From Candidatus Saganbacteria bacterium (lineage in GTDB: Bacteria > Margulisbacteria > WOR-1 > O2-12-FULL-45-9 > XYB2-FULL-48-7): 53,364 nucleotides of DNA. The stretch spans positions 1 through 53,364 of the forward strand of contig JAFGHC010000004.1 in assembly GCA_016939335.1 (NCBI GenBank), read 5' to 3'. Shown here piece by piece: positions 25,714-35,906 of this stretch (its first letter is position 1; every line of letters starts with the position of its first letter). The notes below the pieces were generated by a model. That model saw nothing but the letters and a program-made list of their open reading frames with translations, was not told the DNA's origin and made no database searches. A program made the position numbers and the translations under genes.

Positions 25714-26463
25714 ATGGAAAAGATCGAATTAGAAGCTAAGACCAGGGAAGAATTTGGCAAAAAGCTCGGCCGGGTGAGGAAACTCGGCTTAATTCCCGCC
25801 GTGGTCTACGGCAAAAAGATGAAACCGCTCTCCGTGGCGGTCGACCGCAAGCTTTTTGTCAAGAAGATCTTGAGCTCCGACCTGGGGCGGAACGCGATCG
25901 TTTCGCTCAAACTGGAGGGCAAGGCCAAAGAGATACAGGTCTTGACCCATGAAGTGCAGCGGAACAACCTGACCGACGAGATCCTGCACATCGATTTCCT
26001 CCATATCCTGATGGATGAAGCGATCAAGACCAGGGTTCCGGTCGAGCTGACCGGCCTGCCGGTCGGCGTCAAAGAGAGCGGCGGCGTGCTGGTCCACGGC
26101 TTGCGCGAGGTCGAGGTTGAATGCTTGCCGGGCAACATTCCGGAAAAGTTCCAGCTCGACGTTTCGCCGCTCAAGATCAACGATTCTTTCCACGTCAGCG
26201 ACCTGCCGAAGATCGCCAAGGTTAAAGTCCTGTCCGGTTTGACCGAAATGATCGCCACCTGTTCGCCGCCGACCAAGGAAGAAGAGGTGGCCGCGCCTGT
26301 GCCGACGCCGGGTGAAGTGCCTTCGGAAGTCAAGGCTGAGGAGACAGCGGTCGCCGAAGAAAAAGTTAAAGAAAAAGCTGCCCCGGGAGCGGCACCGGGT
26401 AAACCTGCGGCTGCTGCAGCCGGCAAACCGGAAGCTGCTGCCGCCAAGCCTGAAAAAAAATAA
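25714..26463 (+). CDS. rplY: Ribosomal protein bL25 (CTC form) with low-complexity tail
   Basis: 249 residues. The L25 5S rRNA-binding domain (about 1-90; REEFGKKLGRVRKLGLIPAV, FLHILMDEAIKTRVPVELTG) and the TL5/CTC beta domain (about 95-185) are complete. The last 55-60 residues are an Ala/Lys/Glu/Pro tail, longer than in many homologues. It binds 5S rRNA in the large subunit. Confidence 0.95.
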   Translation: MEKIELEAKTREEFGKKLGRVRKLGLIPAVVYGKKMKPLSVAVDRKLFVKKILSSDLGRNAIVSLKLEGKAKEIQVLTHEVQRNNLTDEILHIDFLHILMDEAIKTRVPVELTGLPVGVKESGGVLVHGLREVEVECLPGNIPEKFQLDVSPLKINDSFHVSDLPKIAKVKVLSGLTEMIATCSPPTKEEEVAAPVPTPGEVPSEVKAEETAVAEEKVKEKAAPGAAPGKPAAAAAGKPEAAAAKPEKK

Positions 26464-26490
26464 CCGCAAGTTTTTCCCTTTTTAGCACGA

Positions 26491-26496
26491 TAAAAT
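26491..26496 (+). promoter_or_regulatory. -10 box TAAAAT, leaderless start of the FliK-like gene
   Basis: TAAAAT, six bases, then the ATG at 26503; no ribosome site. Confidence 0.6.
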
Positions 26497-26502
26497 TAAT
26501 AT

Positions 26503-27786
26503 ATGGGAGAATTTACCACCGAAGGCGGGGGCGTTCATCCAGGTAAGCCGATTATCTGGCCGACCGGCAAGGCGAGCAGCACGCCGGTCAGCAGCTCCTC
26601 GGAAGCGCAGACGGCCGGCGGGGTGCGCGGTGTTCCGACGCAATCACCGGCCAAACCGAGTGAGGTCAGCGCGCCGGCCACGCCCGCGCAGCCAAGCGCG
26701 CCGGTCGCCGCTCCAAAACCGGCCCAGCAAGTCGCCCGGCCGCTCACCGTCGAGGATATCCGTTCCCATCTTCTTGCGCTTCAGGTCGAGCCCAACGAGC
26801 TCAACACCAAATTAGCTTCGCTCATGCTGCGCAACGGGCTGGAGGTCTCGCGCGGCAACCTGGTTCAGCTGCTGACAATGCTGCAGGGGACCGACAAGTC
26901 CTCGGCCATGCAGGAAGCCTCGGTGCTACTATTAATGAAAGGGATCAATTCGCCCGAAGCGGTCAAGGTGCTGGGCCAGTTCTTTTCCGAAAACCCGGCG
27001 CAGGCCGCCCAGATGATGGCGCTGCAGCAGGGTCTGGGGAACCTGGCCTCGGCGCTGGGAATGGGGAAAGGCTTGCTTGATCCCTCCCTGATCGCCCAGA
27101 TGACCTCGATGCTGGCCGCTTTCGATTCGACCCTCGAAGAACTGACTTCCCAGTTTGCCAGCAAGGGGAAAGCGTTCAACCGCGGCGCCGCGGTGAGCGA
27201 CCTGCGGGCGCTCAAAGCGCTGCTGCAGGGCGTTCATAACAAAGCGCCCTCGTCGGACAGCGCGCCGGCCCAGGCGCTGTCGCAGGCGCTGATCGAGGCG
27301 CAGGGGAAACTCGACGGCCTGATGCAGAACATGGTCGCGCAGGCGATCCTGTCGCAGAGCGGACGCTCGGAGGTCAATTACCACTACCAGCAGATCCCCA
27401 ACGCCATGACCAACCCGCCCAAGGATTTTGAGATCGTCATCAAGCGCGAAGGCGAGGGGAAAGAGGCGCTGATCAACCCGCGCAACACGCAGGTGGTCAT
27501 GTCGATGGAAACGGAGAACCTGGGGAAAATGGTCGTCTCAATGCTCGTCAAGGACAACAAGGTCTACGTCATCTTTGTTTTTGACGAAAAAGACTACGGC
27601 GAAGAGGGGCGCTCGCTGATCGCCAAGGATTTCGGCGCTTTCCAGCAAAAACTGGCTGACAAGAACTTTCTCATCACCGGCTACCAGGTCAAGGTCGACC
27701 CGGCGATGGCCAATATCAAGCCTTACCTGATCCCAATGCTCCCGCGCCTGGAAGACCTGCTTAGACGGATCGATTTAGAGGCATAA
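26503..27786 (+). CDS. FliK C-terminal-domain-like protein (YlqG-like)
   Basis: 427 residues. The N-terminus (about 1-85) is a Pro/Ala/Ser-rich disordered stretch, the middle is helical, and the C-terminal ~110 residues fit the Flg_hook fold of FliK: VVMSMETENLGKMVVSMLV then VYVIFVFDEKDYG and a final amphipathic helix. In FliK this domain contacts the FlhB cytoplasmic domain. The next gene, 2 bp downstream, is a FlhB C-domain homologue, the same pairing as Bacillus ylqG-ylqH. No flagellar gene is in the window. The FliK link is by pattern and context. Confidence 0.65.
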   Translation: MGEFTTEGGGVHPGKPIIWPTGKASSTPVSSSSEAQTAGGVRGVPTQSPAKPSEVSAPATPAQPSAPVAAPKPAQQVARPLTVEDIRSHLLALQVEPNELNTKLASLMLRNGLEVSRGNLVQLLTMLQGTDKSSAMQEASVLLLMKGINSPEAVKVLGQFFSENPAQAAQMMALQQGLGNLASALGMGKGLLDPSLIAQMTSMLAAFDSTLEELTSQFASKGKAFNRGAAVSDLRALKALLQGVHNKAPSSDSAPAQALSQALIEAQGKLDGLMQNMVAQAILSQSGRSEVNYHYQQIPNAMTNPPKDFEIVIKREGEGKEALINPRNTQVVMSMETENLGKMVVSMLVKDNKVYVIFVFDEKDYGEEGRSLIAKDFGAFQQKLADKNFLITGYQVKVDPAMANIKPYLIPMLPRLEDLLRRIDLEA

Positions 27787-27788
27787 TT

Positions 27789-28172
27789 ATGGCAGAAGAA
27801 AAGATCAAAGGGCCCGGCGAAGAGCTCGACGGAATCAAGGATAAGCCGGCGCCGGGCGAGCGCAAGACGGCGGTGGCGCTGCGTTATGACATTGACCGCG
27901 ACAAGGCGCCGCTCGTGCTGGCTTCGGGGCGCGGGCCGGTGGCCGACGAGATCTTGCGCATCGCCGAGGACAACAAGATCCCGCTCTACGAAGACCCGGA
28001 ACTCTCCAAGCTGCTGGCCAAGCTGGAGCTTGATTCCGAGATCCCGCCCGAGCTCTACACGCTGGTGGCGGAAGTCCTGTTCTTTATTTATAAACTTGAC
28101 AAAATGGCGGAAAAGCGCGAGCGCATGATCACCCGCATCAAAGAAGAGGAAAAAGAGAAAAAACGGCCGTAA
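27789..28172 (+). CDS. FlhB cytoplasmic-domain homologue (YlqH/FhlX-like)
   Basis: 127 residues. TAVALRYDIDRDKAPLVLAS followed by GRGPVADEILRIAEDNKIP matches the FlhB/YscU C-terminal domain after the NPTH site, but no membrane part and no NPTH motif are present. The C-terminus is a Lys/Glu-rich helix. Stand-alone FlhB-C proteins are known in flagellate and non-flagellate bacteria without a settled role. Translation is coupled to the FliK-like gene upstream. Confidence 0.85.
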   Translation: MAEEKIKGPGEELDGIKDKPAPGERKTAVALRYDIDRDKAPLVLASGRGPVADEILRIAEDNKIPLYEDPELSKLLAKLELDSEIPPELYTLVAEVLFFIYKLDKMAEKRERMITRIKEEEKEKKRP

Positions 28173-28216
28173 CCGCCGGCCAGCCGCTCCCCGGCCGCTC
28201 CTCCGACAAATCAGCA

Positions 28217-28244
28217 TTGAAAAAAACATTTAAGGTGTTAAAAT
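28217..28244 (+). promoter_or_regulatory. Promoter of the nitroreductase gene
   Basis: TTGAAA, 16-bp spacer, TAAAAT, then seven bases to the ATG at 28252; leaderless type. Confidence 0.7.
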
Positions 28245-28251
28245 ACTCCCG

Positions 28252-28800
28252 ATGGTCGAATCCAAAATCCTGGAAATCATTAGGCGCCGGCACAGCGTCC
28301 GCAGCTACCTCGAGCGGCCGATCGAGGAGGAAAAACTCCTCGCCATCCTTGAGGCGGCCCGCCTGGCCCCTTCCGCTTCCAATTCCCAGCCCTGGCATTT
28401 TTACGTCGTGCGCGACAAGGACAAGATCGACGCGCTGGCCGGCAAGATGCCGCTCGGCTCCCAGCTGATCGCCAACTCGTTCATCGCCCAGGCGCCGGTC
28501 GTGGTCGTGGCCACCGCCGGGCCGCTCAGCTTCCTGACCCGCATCGCCTCGTTTGTCGTCAATAAAAAGTGGTATTACCTCGACCTCGGCATCGCCCTGG
28601 AGCACATGGCGCTGGCCGCCTGCGAGCTGGGGCTCGGCTCGTGCTGGATCGGCTGGTTCGACCAGGAAAAGGTCAGGCGGCTGCTGGCGCTCCCCGCCGG
28701 CGAAGAGGTGATCGCTTTCCTGACCCTCGGCTACCCGAGCGACCCGGCGGTCCCGCCCAAGCAACGCAAAGAGCTGAAAGCGGTCGTTAAATATGTTTAA
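28252..28800 (+). CDS. Nitroreductase-family FMN oxidoreductase
   Basis: 182 residues. FMN-binding RRRHSVRSYLERPIEEEKLL, RLAPSASNSQPWHFYVV, and the C-terminal LGYPSDPAVPPKQRKEL. It has the hydrophobic insertion of the family (HMALAACELGLGSCWIGWF). Expected to use NAD(P)H and FMN; the physiological substrate cannot be read. The next gene starts 8 bp before its stop, so they are coupled. Confidence 0.92.
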   Translation: MVESKILEIIRRRHSVRSYLERPIEEEKLLAILEAARLAPSASNSQPWHFYVVRDKDKIDALAGKMPLGSQLIANSFIAQAPVVVVATAGPLSFLTRIASFVVNKKWYYLDLGIALEHMALAACELGLGSCWIGWFDQEKVRRLLALPAGEEVIAFLTLGYPSDPAVPPKQRKELKAVVKYV

Positions 28801-29875
28801 GAAAATAGCGCTTGCTTTGTGCGCCGCGGCGCTGCTGGCCGGCCTGGCTGCGGCGCAGGAGTACACGCCGCAGCAGATAAAAAAAGCCAAAGCCGACCTG
28901 GTGGCGGTGCAAAACGAGATCACCCGGCTGAGCGGCATCTTGCGGACGACGGTGGTCAGCGCGCAGCGGGCCGATATCGTTGCCAAGATCAAAGTCGCCC
29001 AGTTCAAGGCCGCCGGGCTGCAAAAGATCATTAATTCCGGAGCGCCGGCCGCCGCGGCCAAACCGCCCGTCCGGAAGACCGTGCCGCTCGAAAAGAAGGC
29101 CGCCGCGGCCAAGCCGGCGGCGTACGGGGGCCTGACGCTGCCGGAGGTCAGAAAATATAAAGCGGAGATAGTCAAGCTGCAGAAAGACGTTGCCCGCTTG
29201 ACTAAAAAATTGAAGTTCATACGGTCGAAAAAACAGAAGGACGAGATCCAGGTGAGGATCAAGTGGGAGAAGGCGAAGATCGCGCAGCTCAAAGAAATAC
29301 TTTATCCCAAAGCGCCGCCGCGGCCCGCGCCGAAGCGGGTCTTCCCGCCCTCAACGGTGGAAGCGATCGCCACGGTCGAGTCGTTCCCGGAAGAAATGGT
29401 TTCGGCCGAAGTGCGCAAGCCGGAACGGCGCCGGCTGATCGGCATTCAGCCCGAGGTCGGCTGCCTGGGCGGCGTGTTCGCGGGGGCGGGCGGTTTTTTT
29501 GCCGAGGGCCGGCTGCCGCTCAAGCGCTCGTTCGGCCCGGCCACGACGGCGCTGCGCCTCTCGGCCGGCTACGTGCAGACCAATTCCGCCGACCGGCGCT
29601 ACGTGCCGGTCAACCTTGACCTGATCCTCAATTTCCCTCCCGGCTGGTTCAGCGGGGTGGAGAACTATCTTGGGGGCGGCCTCAATTATGTCGCGCTGAC
29701 TTCCGGGCGGACGCAAGGGACGGTGGGGGGCGAGTTGTTCTACGGCATCCAGAGCGACGGCTTCGGCGGCATTGTGTTCGGCGAGATCGGTTACGCGCTG
29801 CTCCGCACCGGTTTTTCGCCGTCCAGCAAGGGCCTGACCGTGGCGGTCGGCTTCCGGGAGCCGTTGTGGTTCTAA
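28793..29875 (+). CDS. Secreted coiled-coil plus outer-membrane-barrel protein
   Basis: 360 residues. Signal peptide (about 1-21, cleaved at AAA-QEY), two helical coiled-coil segments (about 25-85 and 115-170) separated by an Ala/Pro/Lys linker, then a C-terminal beta-rich domain (about 215-360) with alternating Gly/aromatic strands ending in F, typical of outer-membrane barrels. The downstream gene at 29960 has the same plan. The helical part could cross the periplasm or touch peptidoglycan; that is inference. Confidence 0.75.
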   Translation: MFKKIALALCAAALLAGLAAAQEYTPQQIKKAKADLVAVQNEITRLSGILRTTVVSAQRADIVAKIKVAQFKAAGLQKIINSGAPAAAAKPPVRKTVPLEKKAAAAKPAAYGGLTLPEVRKYKAEIVKLQKDVARLTKKLKFIRSKKQKDEIQVRIKWEKAKIAQLKEILYPKAPPRPAPKRVFPPSTVEAIATVESFPEEMVSAEVRKPERRRLIGIQPEVGCLGGVFAGAGGFFAEGRLPLKRSFGPATTALRLSAGYVQTNSADRRYVPVNLDLILNFPPGWFSGVENYLGGGLNYVALTSGRTQGTVGGELFYGIQSDGFGGIVFGEIGYALLRTGFSPSSKGLTVAVGFREPLWF

Positions 29876-29908
29876 GGGGGAGTCCCTCGTTGATTTTTAT
29901 ATAACCGC

Positions 29909-29936
29909 TTGACAAGAATAGGTTGTTTGTTATAAT
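29909..29936 (+). promoter_or_regulatory. Strong promoter of the 29960 gene
   Basis: TTGACA, 16-bp spacer, TATAAT, both consensus. AGAAGGAGGTG follows eight bases before the ATG, so unlike many neighbours this gene has a strong leader and should be highly expressed. Confidence 0.85.
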
Positions 29937-29959
29937 CAGCCCAGAAGGAGGTGAAAAAC

Positions 29960-30790
29960 ATGAAGAAAGCGTTAGTGGTTATTACGATCGCGGCGTTTGT
30001 GGCTACTCTGGCGGGGAGTATCGTTTTCGCCCGGACCCTCGAAGAGGAACGGGATGCGGTACGCGCTTACCTGAAGGTGGTTGATGCTAAGATCATCAAG
30101 TACCGGACGGCGGGCGATAAAGTCAAGATGGTCAAATTGCAGAAGGAAAAGCAAGGGACCTTGGCCCGCTGGAACAAGCTGAAAGCGCAGATGGCAGCTC
30201 CGGCTACCGTAGCGCCAGCGCCACCGCCACCGCCCGTTGCTCCAGTTCCGCCACCCGCTCCGGTTGCCGTGAAAGCGGCTCCCACCGGTGCGTTGTTCGG
30301 CTGGGGCCTGGAAACTGCCTGGACCGGCACATATTTAATGACCGGAAAGGGCAAGATCAACGGCGGTTTGGGTGCCAAAGCTGAAGTCGTCCTCGACGAC
30401 ATGTTCGGCCTCGGCAGCATGGTTGGTCTCACAGCCAACTCTGTCAAGTGGAAAGTCGGTCTGGGCGGTCACTACGGCGTTGATATCAACGGGACCCGCA
30501 TCAAAGCGATCCCGATCAATTTAGACGCTATGGTGATGCTGCCGGCCGAATGGATCGGTGGTATGGCGACCTATGTCGGTGGTGGGTTAAACTACACCAT
30601 CTACGGGTCGGGGCAGAAAGCCGGTTCCTACGGCGCGGAAGTCTACGTCGGGATGCTGACGGACCTCGGCCTGGGACTGGGCAAAACTGGCATCGAACTC
30701 GGTTGGGCGGCTATCCGCGCCAACGGTTCCTCGCCGGCTCTGTCTGCCAAAGGCTTGACCTTGTCGGTCAGCCAGATGGTGACCCTATAA
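29960..30790 (+). CDS. Secreted coiled-coil plus barrel protein, paralogue of the upstream gene
   Basis: 276 residues from the ATG at 29960, set by the AAGGAGGTG site; an in-frame GTG at 29951 would overlap that site. Signal peptide (about 1-25, FAR-TLEEER), one coiled coil (about 28-75), a Pro/Ala-rich linker, and a C-terminal barrel domain (about 105-276) with MLPAEWIGGMATYVGGGLNY matching the sister's FPPGWFSGVENYLGGGLNY. It is shorter than the sister by one coiled coil. Consensus promoter and a terminator suggest an abundant envelope protein. Confidence 0.78.
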   Translation: MKKALVVITIAAFVATLAGSIVFARTLEEERDAVRAYLKVVDAKIIKYRTAGDKVKMVKLQKEKQGTLARWNKLKAQMAAPATVAPAPPPPPVAPVPPPAPVAVKAAPTGALFGWGLETAWTGTYLMTGKGKINGGLGAKAEVVLDDMFGLGSMVGLTANSVKWKVGLGGHYGVDINGTRIKAIPINLDAMVMLPAEWIGGMATYVGGGLNYTIYGSGQKAGSYGAEVYVGMLTDLGLGLGKTGIELGWAAIRANGSSPALSAKGLTLSVSQMVTL

Positions 30791-30794
30791 AGAT

Positions 30795-30859
30795 AACGGG
30801 GACCTGATCCTTTTAAAGAGAACTTGGATACTTTAAAACGGGTTGGTCCCCGTTTCTTT
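30795..30859 (+). terminator. Terminator of the barrel gene
   Basis: AACGGGGACC at 30795 pairs with GGTCCCCGTT ending at 30854, followed by TCTTTC. The long loop is AT-rich. It separates the gene from the convergent rsmE. Confidence 0.75.
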
Positions 30860-30882
30860 CCCCTTAATTCTTCTCCTTCGCC

Positions 30883-31590
30883 TTATTCTAACTCGTACAT
30901 AATCGCGGCCAGCGCGGCTAACCCGGCAGTCTCGGTCCTCAAGATCCTCCTGCCTAAGCTCACGGGAACGAAGCCCGCGTCTTTGGCAAGCTTGACCTCG
31001 GCGGCGGAAAAGCCGCCTTCGGGGCCGATGACGATCAGAATATTCGAATATCCGGTTATCCGGTTATCCGTGAAAATTTTTTTCAGCGAACGGTCCTGTT
31101 CCAGTTCCCAGGGGATCAGGGCCAGATCAAATTGATCTTTCAGCTTTAAGATCTCTTGGAACTTCATGGTTTTTTCAATTTGAGGAACAATTGCCCGTTT
31201 CGCCTGCTCGGCGGCTTCTTTGGCGATCTTTTGCCAGCGCTCCTGTTTGGCTTCTTTGGCCACGCTTCGTTCGGTCAGCATGGGGATGATTCCGTTAACG
31301 CCCAGTTCCACGCATTTCTCAATGATCAGGTCCATCTTCCTTGCCTTAGGCAGACCCTGGGCCAGCGTGATCTTGACTTTCGGCTCGCTGGCCGCGGCCC
31401 GCGAAGCAATGATCTCGCAAGCAACGCGTCCCCGGGTGAGAGCGGCGATCTTTGCTTCGTGGACCTGTCCGTCGCCGGTGAGTAACTCGAGCCGGTCGCC
31501 CGGCTTCATCCGGAGGACGTCTTTGATCTGGCGGGCATCCGCGCCGATCACCGAAGGGAATTGTTCCGGGGGGACGAAGAACCTATGCAT
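30883..31590 (-). CDS. rsmE: 16S rRNA m3U1498 methyltransferase
   Basis: 235 residues. N-terminal PUA-like domain ([14 protein letters not shown]-type [15 protein letters not shown]) and SPOUT domain with the knot motifs [26 protein letters not shown] and [16 protein letters not shown]-dependent methylation of U1498. The segment [13 protein letters not shown] before the IGPEGG motif is coded by a TTATCCGG repeat. It overlaps dnaJ by 8 bp and ends the hrcA operon. Confidence 0.94.
   Translation of the reverse strand: MHRFFVPPEQFPSVIGADARQIKDVLRMKPGDRLELLTGDGQVHEAKIAALTRGRVACEIIASRAAASEPKVKITLAQGLPKARKMDLIIEKCVELGVNGIIPMLTERSVAKEAKQERWQKIAKEAAEQAKRAIVPQIEKTMKFQEILKLKDQFDLALIPWELEQDRSLKKIFTDNRITGYSNILIVIGPEGGFSAAEVKLAKDAGFVPVSLGRRILRTETAGLAALAAIMYELE
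31041..31070. repeat. TTATCCGG repeat inserted in rsmE
   Basis: ATATCCGG, TTATCCGG, TTATCCG in tandem, read in frame on the minus strand as part of ITGYSNIL. Confidence 0.55.
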
Positions 31591-32647
31591 GGGGGAATTT
31601 GCGGAGCAATTCTTCCTGCTCTCTGGTCAGCCTGTCCGGGATCCTGACTTCGACGAGGACGTAGAGATCGCCCTTGTCGCGCCGGCCGAGATGCGGCAGC
31701 CCTTTCTCCTTTAATTTAAAATTGGTGTTGGGCTGGGTGCCCGGCGGGACCTTCAGTACAGCTTCGCCTTCAAGCGTCGGGACTTTAATTTCGCCGCCCA
31801 GGATCGCCTGCAGGAACGAGACGCTCGTCCGGTAATAGAGACTGGCCCCGTCGCGGTTGAAGAGCGGGTGCGGCTCGACGGAAATGAAAACATAAAGATC
31901 GCCCGGCGGCCCGCCCTGGCTGCCGGCGTTGCCGGCGCCCGGCACGCGCAGGCGATGGCCGCTCTCGATCCCGGCGGGGACTTTTATTTTGACCCTGTGC
32001 TTTTTCTTTTCGCGGCCCGAACCGTGGCAGGCGGGGCAGGGGTTCTGGATGGTTGTTCCGGCGCCGTGACAGGCGGGGCAGGCGACGACTTGAGTGATGC
32101 TGCCGAAGATCGTCCGCTGGTTCTGCCTGACCTGGCCCTGGCCGCCGCAGGCCGCGCATTTGGCCGGCTGCGTCCCCGGCTTGGCGCCGCTCCCTTTGCA
32201 GGCCGCGCAGGCGGTAAAGTGGGCGACGGTCAGCTCTTTTTCCGCTCCCCTGGCCACTTCTTCGAGCGAGACGCGCAGGTCGTAGCGCAGGTCGTCGCCG
32301 CGCGCCGGGCCGGCGCGCCGGCCGCCGCGCTGGCCGCCGAAAAAGGCGTCAAAAAGGTCGCCGAACTCGCCGAAGCCTTCAAAGCCGCGGAAGCCTTCGC
32401 CGAAGTCGAAGCCGCCGAAACCGCCGCCCTGGGGCCCGGCCTGGCCGTAATAATCGTACTGTGACCGCTTATTGGGATCGGAGAGGACCTGGTACGCCTC
32501 GTTGATCGCCTTGAACTTCTCGGTGGCGCCGCTCTCTTTATTGACGTCGGGGTGGTACTTGCGGGCGAGGTTGCGGTAAGCGCGCTTGATCTCGTCCTGC
32601 GAGGCCCCTCTGGCGACGCCGAGCGTTTCGTAGTAGTCGCGCGCCAT
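31583..32647 (-). CDS. dnaJ: Chaperone DnaJ
   Basis: 354 residues. J domain with HPD (RKYHPDVNK, about residues 30-38), Gly/Phe-rich region (75-110) and four CxxCxGxG-type zinc repeats ([32 protein letters not shown]), then the substrate-binding C-terminal domains. It delivers clients to DnaK and stimulates its ATPase. It lies 3 bp after dnaK in the CIRCE operon. Confidence 0.97.
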   Translation of the reverse strand: MARDYYETLGVARGASQDEIKRAYRNLARKYHPDVNKESGATEKFKAINEAYQVLSDPNKRSQYDYYGQAGPQGGGFGGFDFGEGFRGFEGFGEFGDLFDAFFGGQRGGRRAGPARGDDLRYDLRVSLEEVARGAEKELTVAHFTACAACKGSGAKPGTQPAKCAACGGQGQVRQNQRTIFGSITQVVACPACHGAGTTIQNPCPACHGSGREKKKHRVKIKVPAGIESGHRLRVPGAGNAGSQGGPPGDLYVFISVEPHPLFNRDGASLYYRTSVSFLQAILGGEIKVPTLEGEAVLKVPPGTQPNTNFKLKEKGLPHLGRRDKGDLYVLVEVRIPDRLTREQEELLRKFPHA

Positions 32648-32650
32648 TGC

Positions 32651-34546
<1,896 letters not shown>

Positions 34547-34560
34547 TTTTCTTTTTCCTC

Positions 34561-35067
34561 CTATTTCTTCTTGCTGACTATGACCATCGACGGCCTAATC
34601 ACGCGGCCATGTAAGGTGTACCCTTTTTGCATCTCTTCGATGATCATGTTTTCTGGCCCGCTGTGCTCTTTTTGAAGAATAGCTTCGTGGAGATTGGCAT
34701 CGTAGGGCTTGCCCAGCGCCTCGATCTCCATGACGCCGTGCTTCCTAAGCACATCTTCTAGTTGCTTCTTGATCAGCGCCAGTCCCTTGGTCATCTCGGC
34801 GCCGGCCTTGTGCTTGAGCGCCCGGTCGAAACCGTCGAGGATCGGGAGCAGGGCGGTGATCAGCCCTGCGTTGGCGAACTGGACGAACTGGTCGCGCTCG
34901 AGCGCCGCCCGCTTCTTGTAGTTGTCAAAATCGGCCAGGGCGCGCAGGAGCCGGTTCTTGGTCTCTTCCAGTTGTTCTTTTAGCTTATCGACTTCGGACA
35001 TTGCCTCGACTTCGGACGTCTCGGACGGGGGAAGCCCCTTCTTGACCTGTTCGATCTCTTCGCTCAT
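34561..35067 (-). CDS. grpE: Nucleotide exchange factor GrpE
   Basis: 168 residues from the ATG at 35067, which has a GAGGAG site nine bases upstream; a TTG at 35085 would add six residues and overlap that site. Acidic N-terminus, long coiled coil (about 30-75) and the C-terminal beta domain ([36 protein letters not shown]). It releases ADP from DnaK. The hrcA stop lies 7 bp upstream. Confidence 0.95.
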   Translation of the reverse strand: MSEEIEQVKKGLPPSETSEVEAMSEVDKLKEQLEETKNRLLRALADFDNYKKRAALERDQFVQFANAGLITALLPILDGFDRALKHKAGAEMTKGLALIKKQLEDVLRKHGVMEIEALGKPYDANLHEAILQKEHSGPENMIIEEMQKGYTLHGRVIRPSMVIVSKKK

Positions 35068-35074
35068 TGGCTGT

Positions 35075-35821
35075 TTACTCCTCAAAAAGATTATCTAACC
35101 GGCGGGAAATGCTCTCCAGGATACCGGCGACGCGGGCGTAGCCCATGCGGGTGGGGCCGATCACGCCGAAGCCGCCGCTGGTTTTGTTCTTCATATCGTA
35201 TGAACTCATCACCACACTGCAGTGCTTGACCTCTTTGAACTTGTTCTCGCCGCCGATCCTGATCGTTACCCCTTTTTCGGTGGTGTATTCCCTGACCAGC
35301 TCGGCCATCAGGTCTTCTTCTTCGACGACTTCCATCAGCTGGCGGGTGTAGTTGAGGTCGGCGAATTCCGGCTGTTTGAGCATGTGCGAAAAGCCGGAAG
35401 AATAGACCCGCGTTTTGTTGTCGAGCGTGGCGACGACCGACGCGTATTCCAGCAGGTGGGAGAGGGTCTTGAGCGTCTGGTGGAGCGCCTCATCGACGTC
35501 CTGGCGGATGGAGCGGAAGCCCTCATTGATGACCTCTTCCTCTTTGGCGGTCAGCTGGCGGGCTTTCATTAAATGATCGACGTAATAGCGGTAGCCGAGG
35601 TCGGTCGGCACGCGGCCGGCCGAGGTGTGCGGCTGGACGATCAGCCCCATGGCTTCCAGGTCGGCCATTTCGTTCCTGATGGTGGCGGGGGAGAGGTCGG
35701 GCATGTAGCTGCGCCAGATCGTGCGCGAGCCGACCGGCTCCGCCGTGTGCAGGTAGTCACGGGTGATCGCTTCGAGGATCCGTTTTTTGCGCTCGTCAAG
35801 CTCAATGATCTTTGTTGTCAT
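35075..35821 (-). CDS. hrcA: Heat-inducible transcription repressor HrcA
   Basis: 248 residues, shorter than the usual ~340 in the central region. N-terminal winged helix (RILEAITRDYLHTAEPVGSR) with LSPATIRNEMADLEAMGLI, then the GAF-like part (TSAGRVPTDLGYRYYVD) and the C-terminal VIGPTRMGYARVAGILE motif. It represses its own operon through the CIRCE site 1 bp upstream of its ATG; GroEL normally tunes this. Confidence 0.95.
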   Translation of the reverse strand: MTTKIIELDERKKRILEAITRDYLHTAEPVGSRTIWRSYMPDLSPATIRNEMADLEAMGLIVQPHTSAGRVPTDLGYRYYVDHLMKARQLTAKEEEVINEGFRSIRQDVDEALHQTLKTLSHLLEYASVVATLDNKTRVYSSGFSHMLKQPEFADLNYTRQLMEVVEEEDLMAELVREYTTEKGVTIRIGGENKFKEVKHCSVVMSSYDMKNKTSGGFGVIGPTRMGYARVAGILESISRRLDNLFEE

Positions 35822-35822
35822 G

Positions 35823-35849
35823 TTAGCACTCTATCTCCTTGAGTGCTAA
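35823..35849. promoter_or_regulatory. CIRCE operator of the hrcA operon
   Basis: Exact consensus TTAGCACTC-N9-GAGTGCTAA. It abuts the hrcA ATG and the -10 box, so bound HrcA would cover the transcription start. It predicts heat-inducible control of hrcA-grpE-dnaK-dnaJ-rsmE. Confidence 0.97.
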
Positions 35850-35878
35850 TTATAGCAAGGTTTGCGAGGGGGTGTCAA
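35849..35878 (-). promoter_or_regulatory. hrcA operon promoter
   Basis: On the minus strand TTGACA, 18-bp spacer, TATAAT (35849-35854), a sigma-70-type promoter overlapping CIRCE. Confidence 0.85.
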
Positions 35879-35906
35879 GGGAGGGTGTGGGGTACGGGGG
35901 ACGGGA

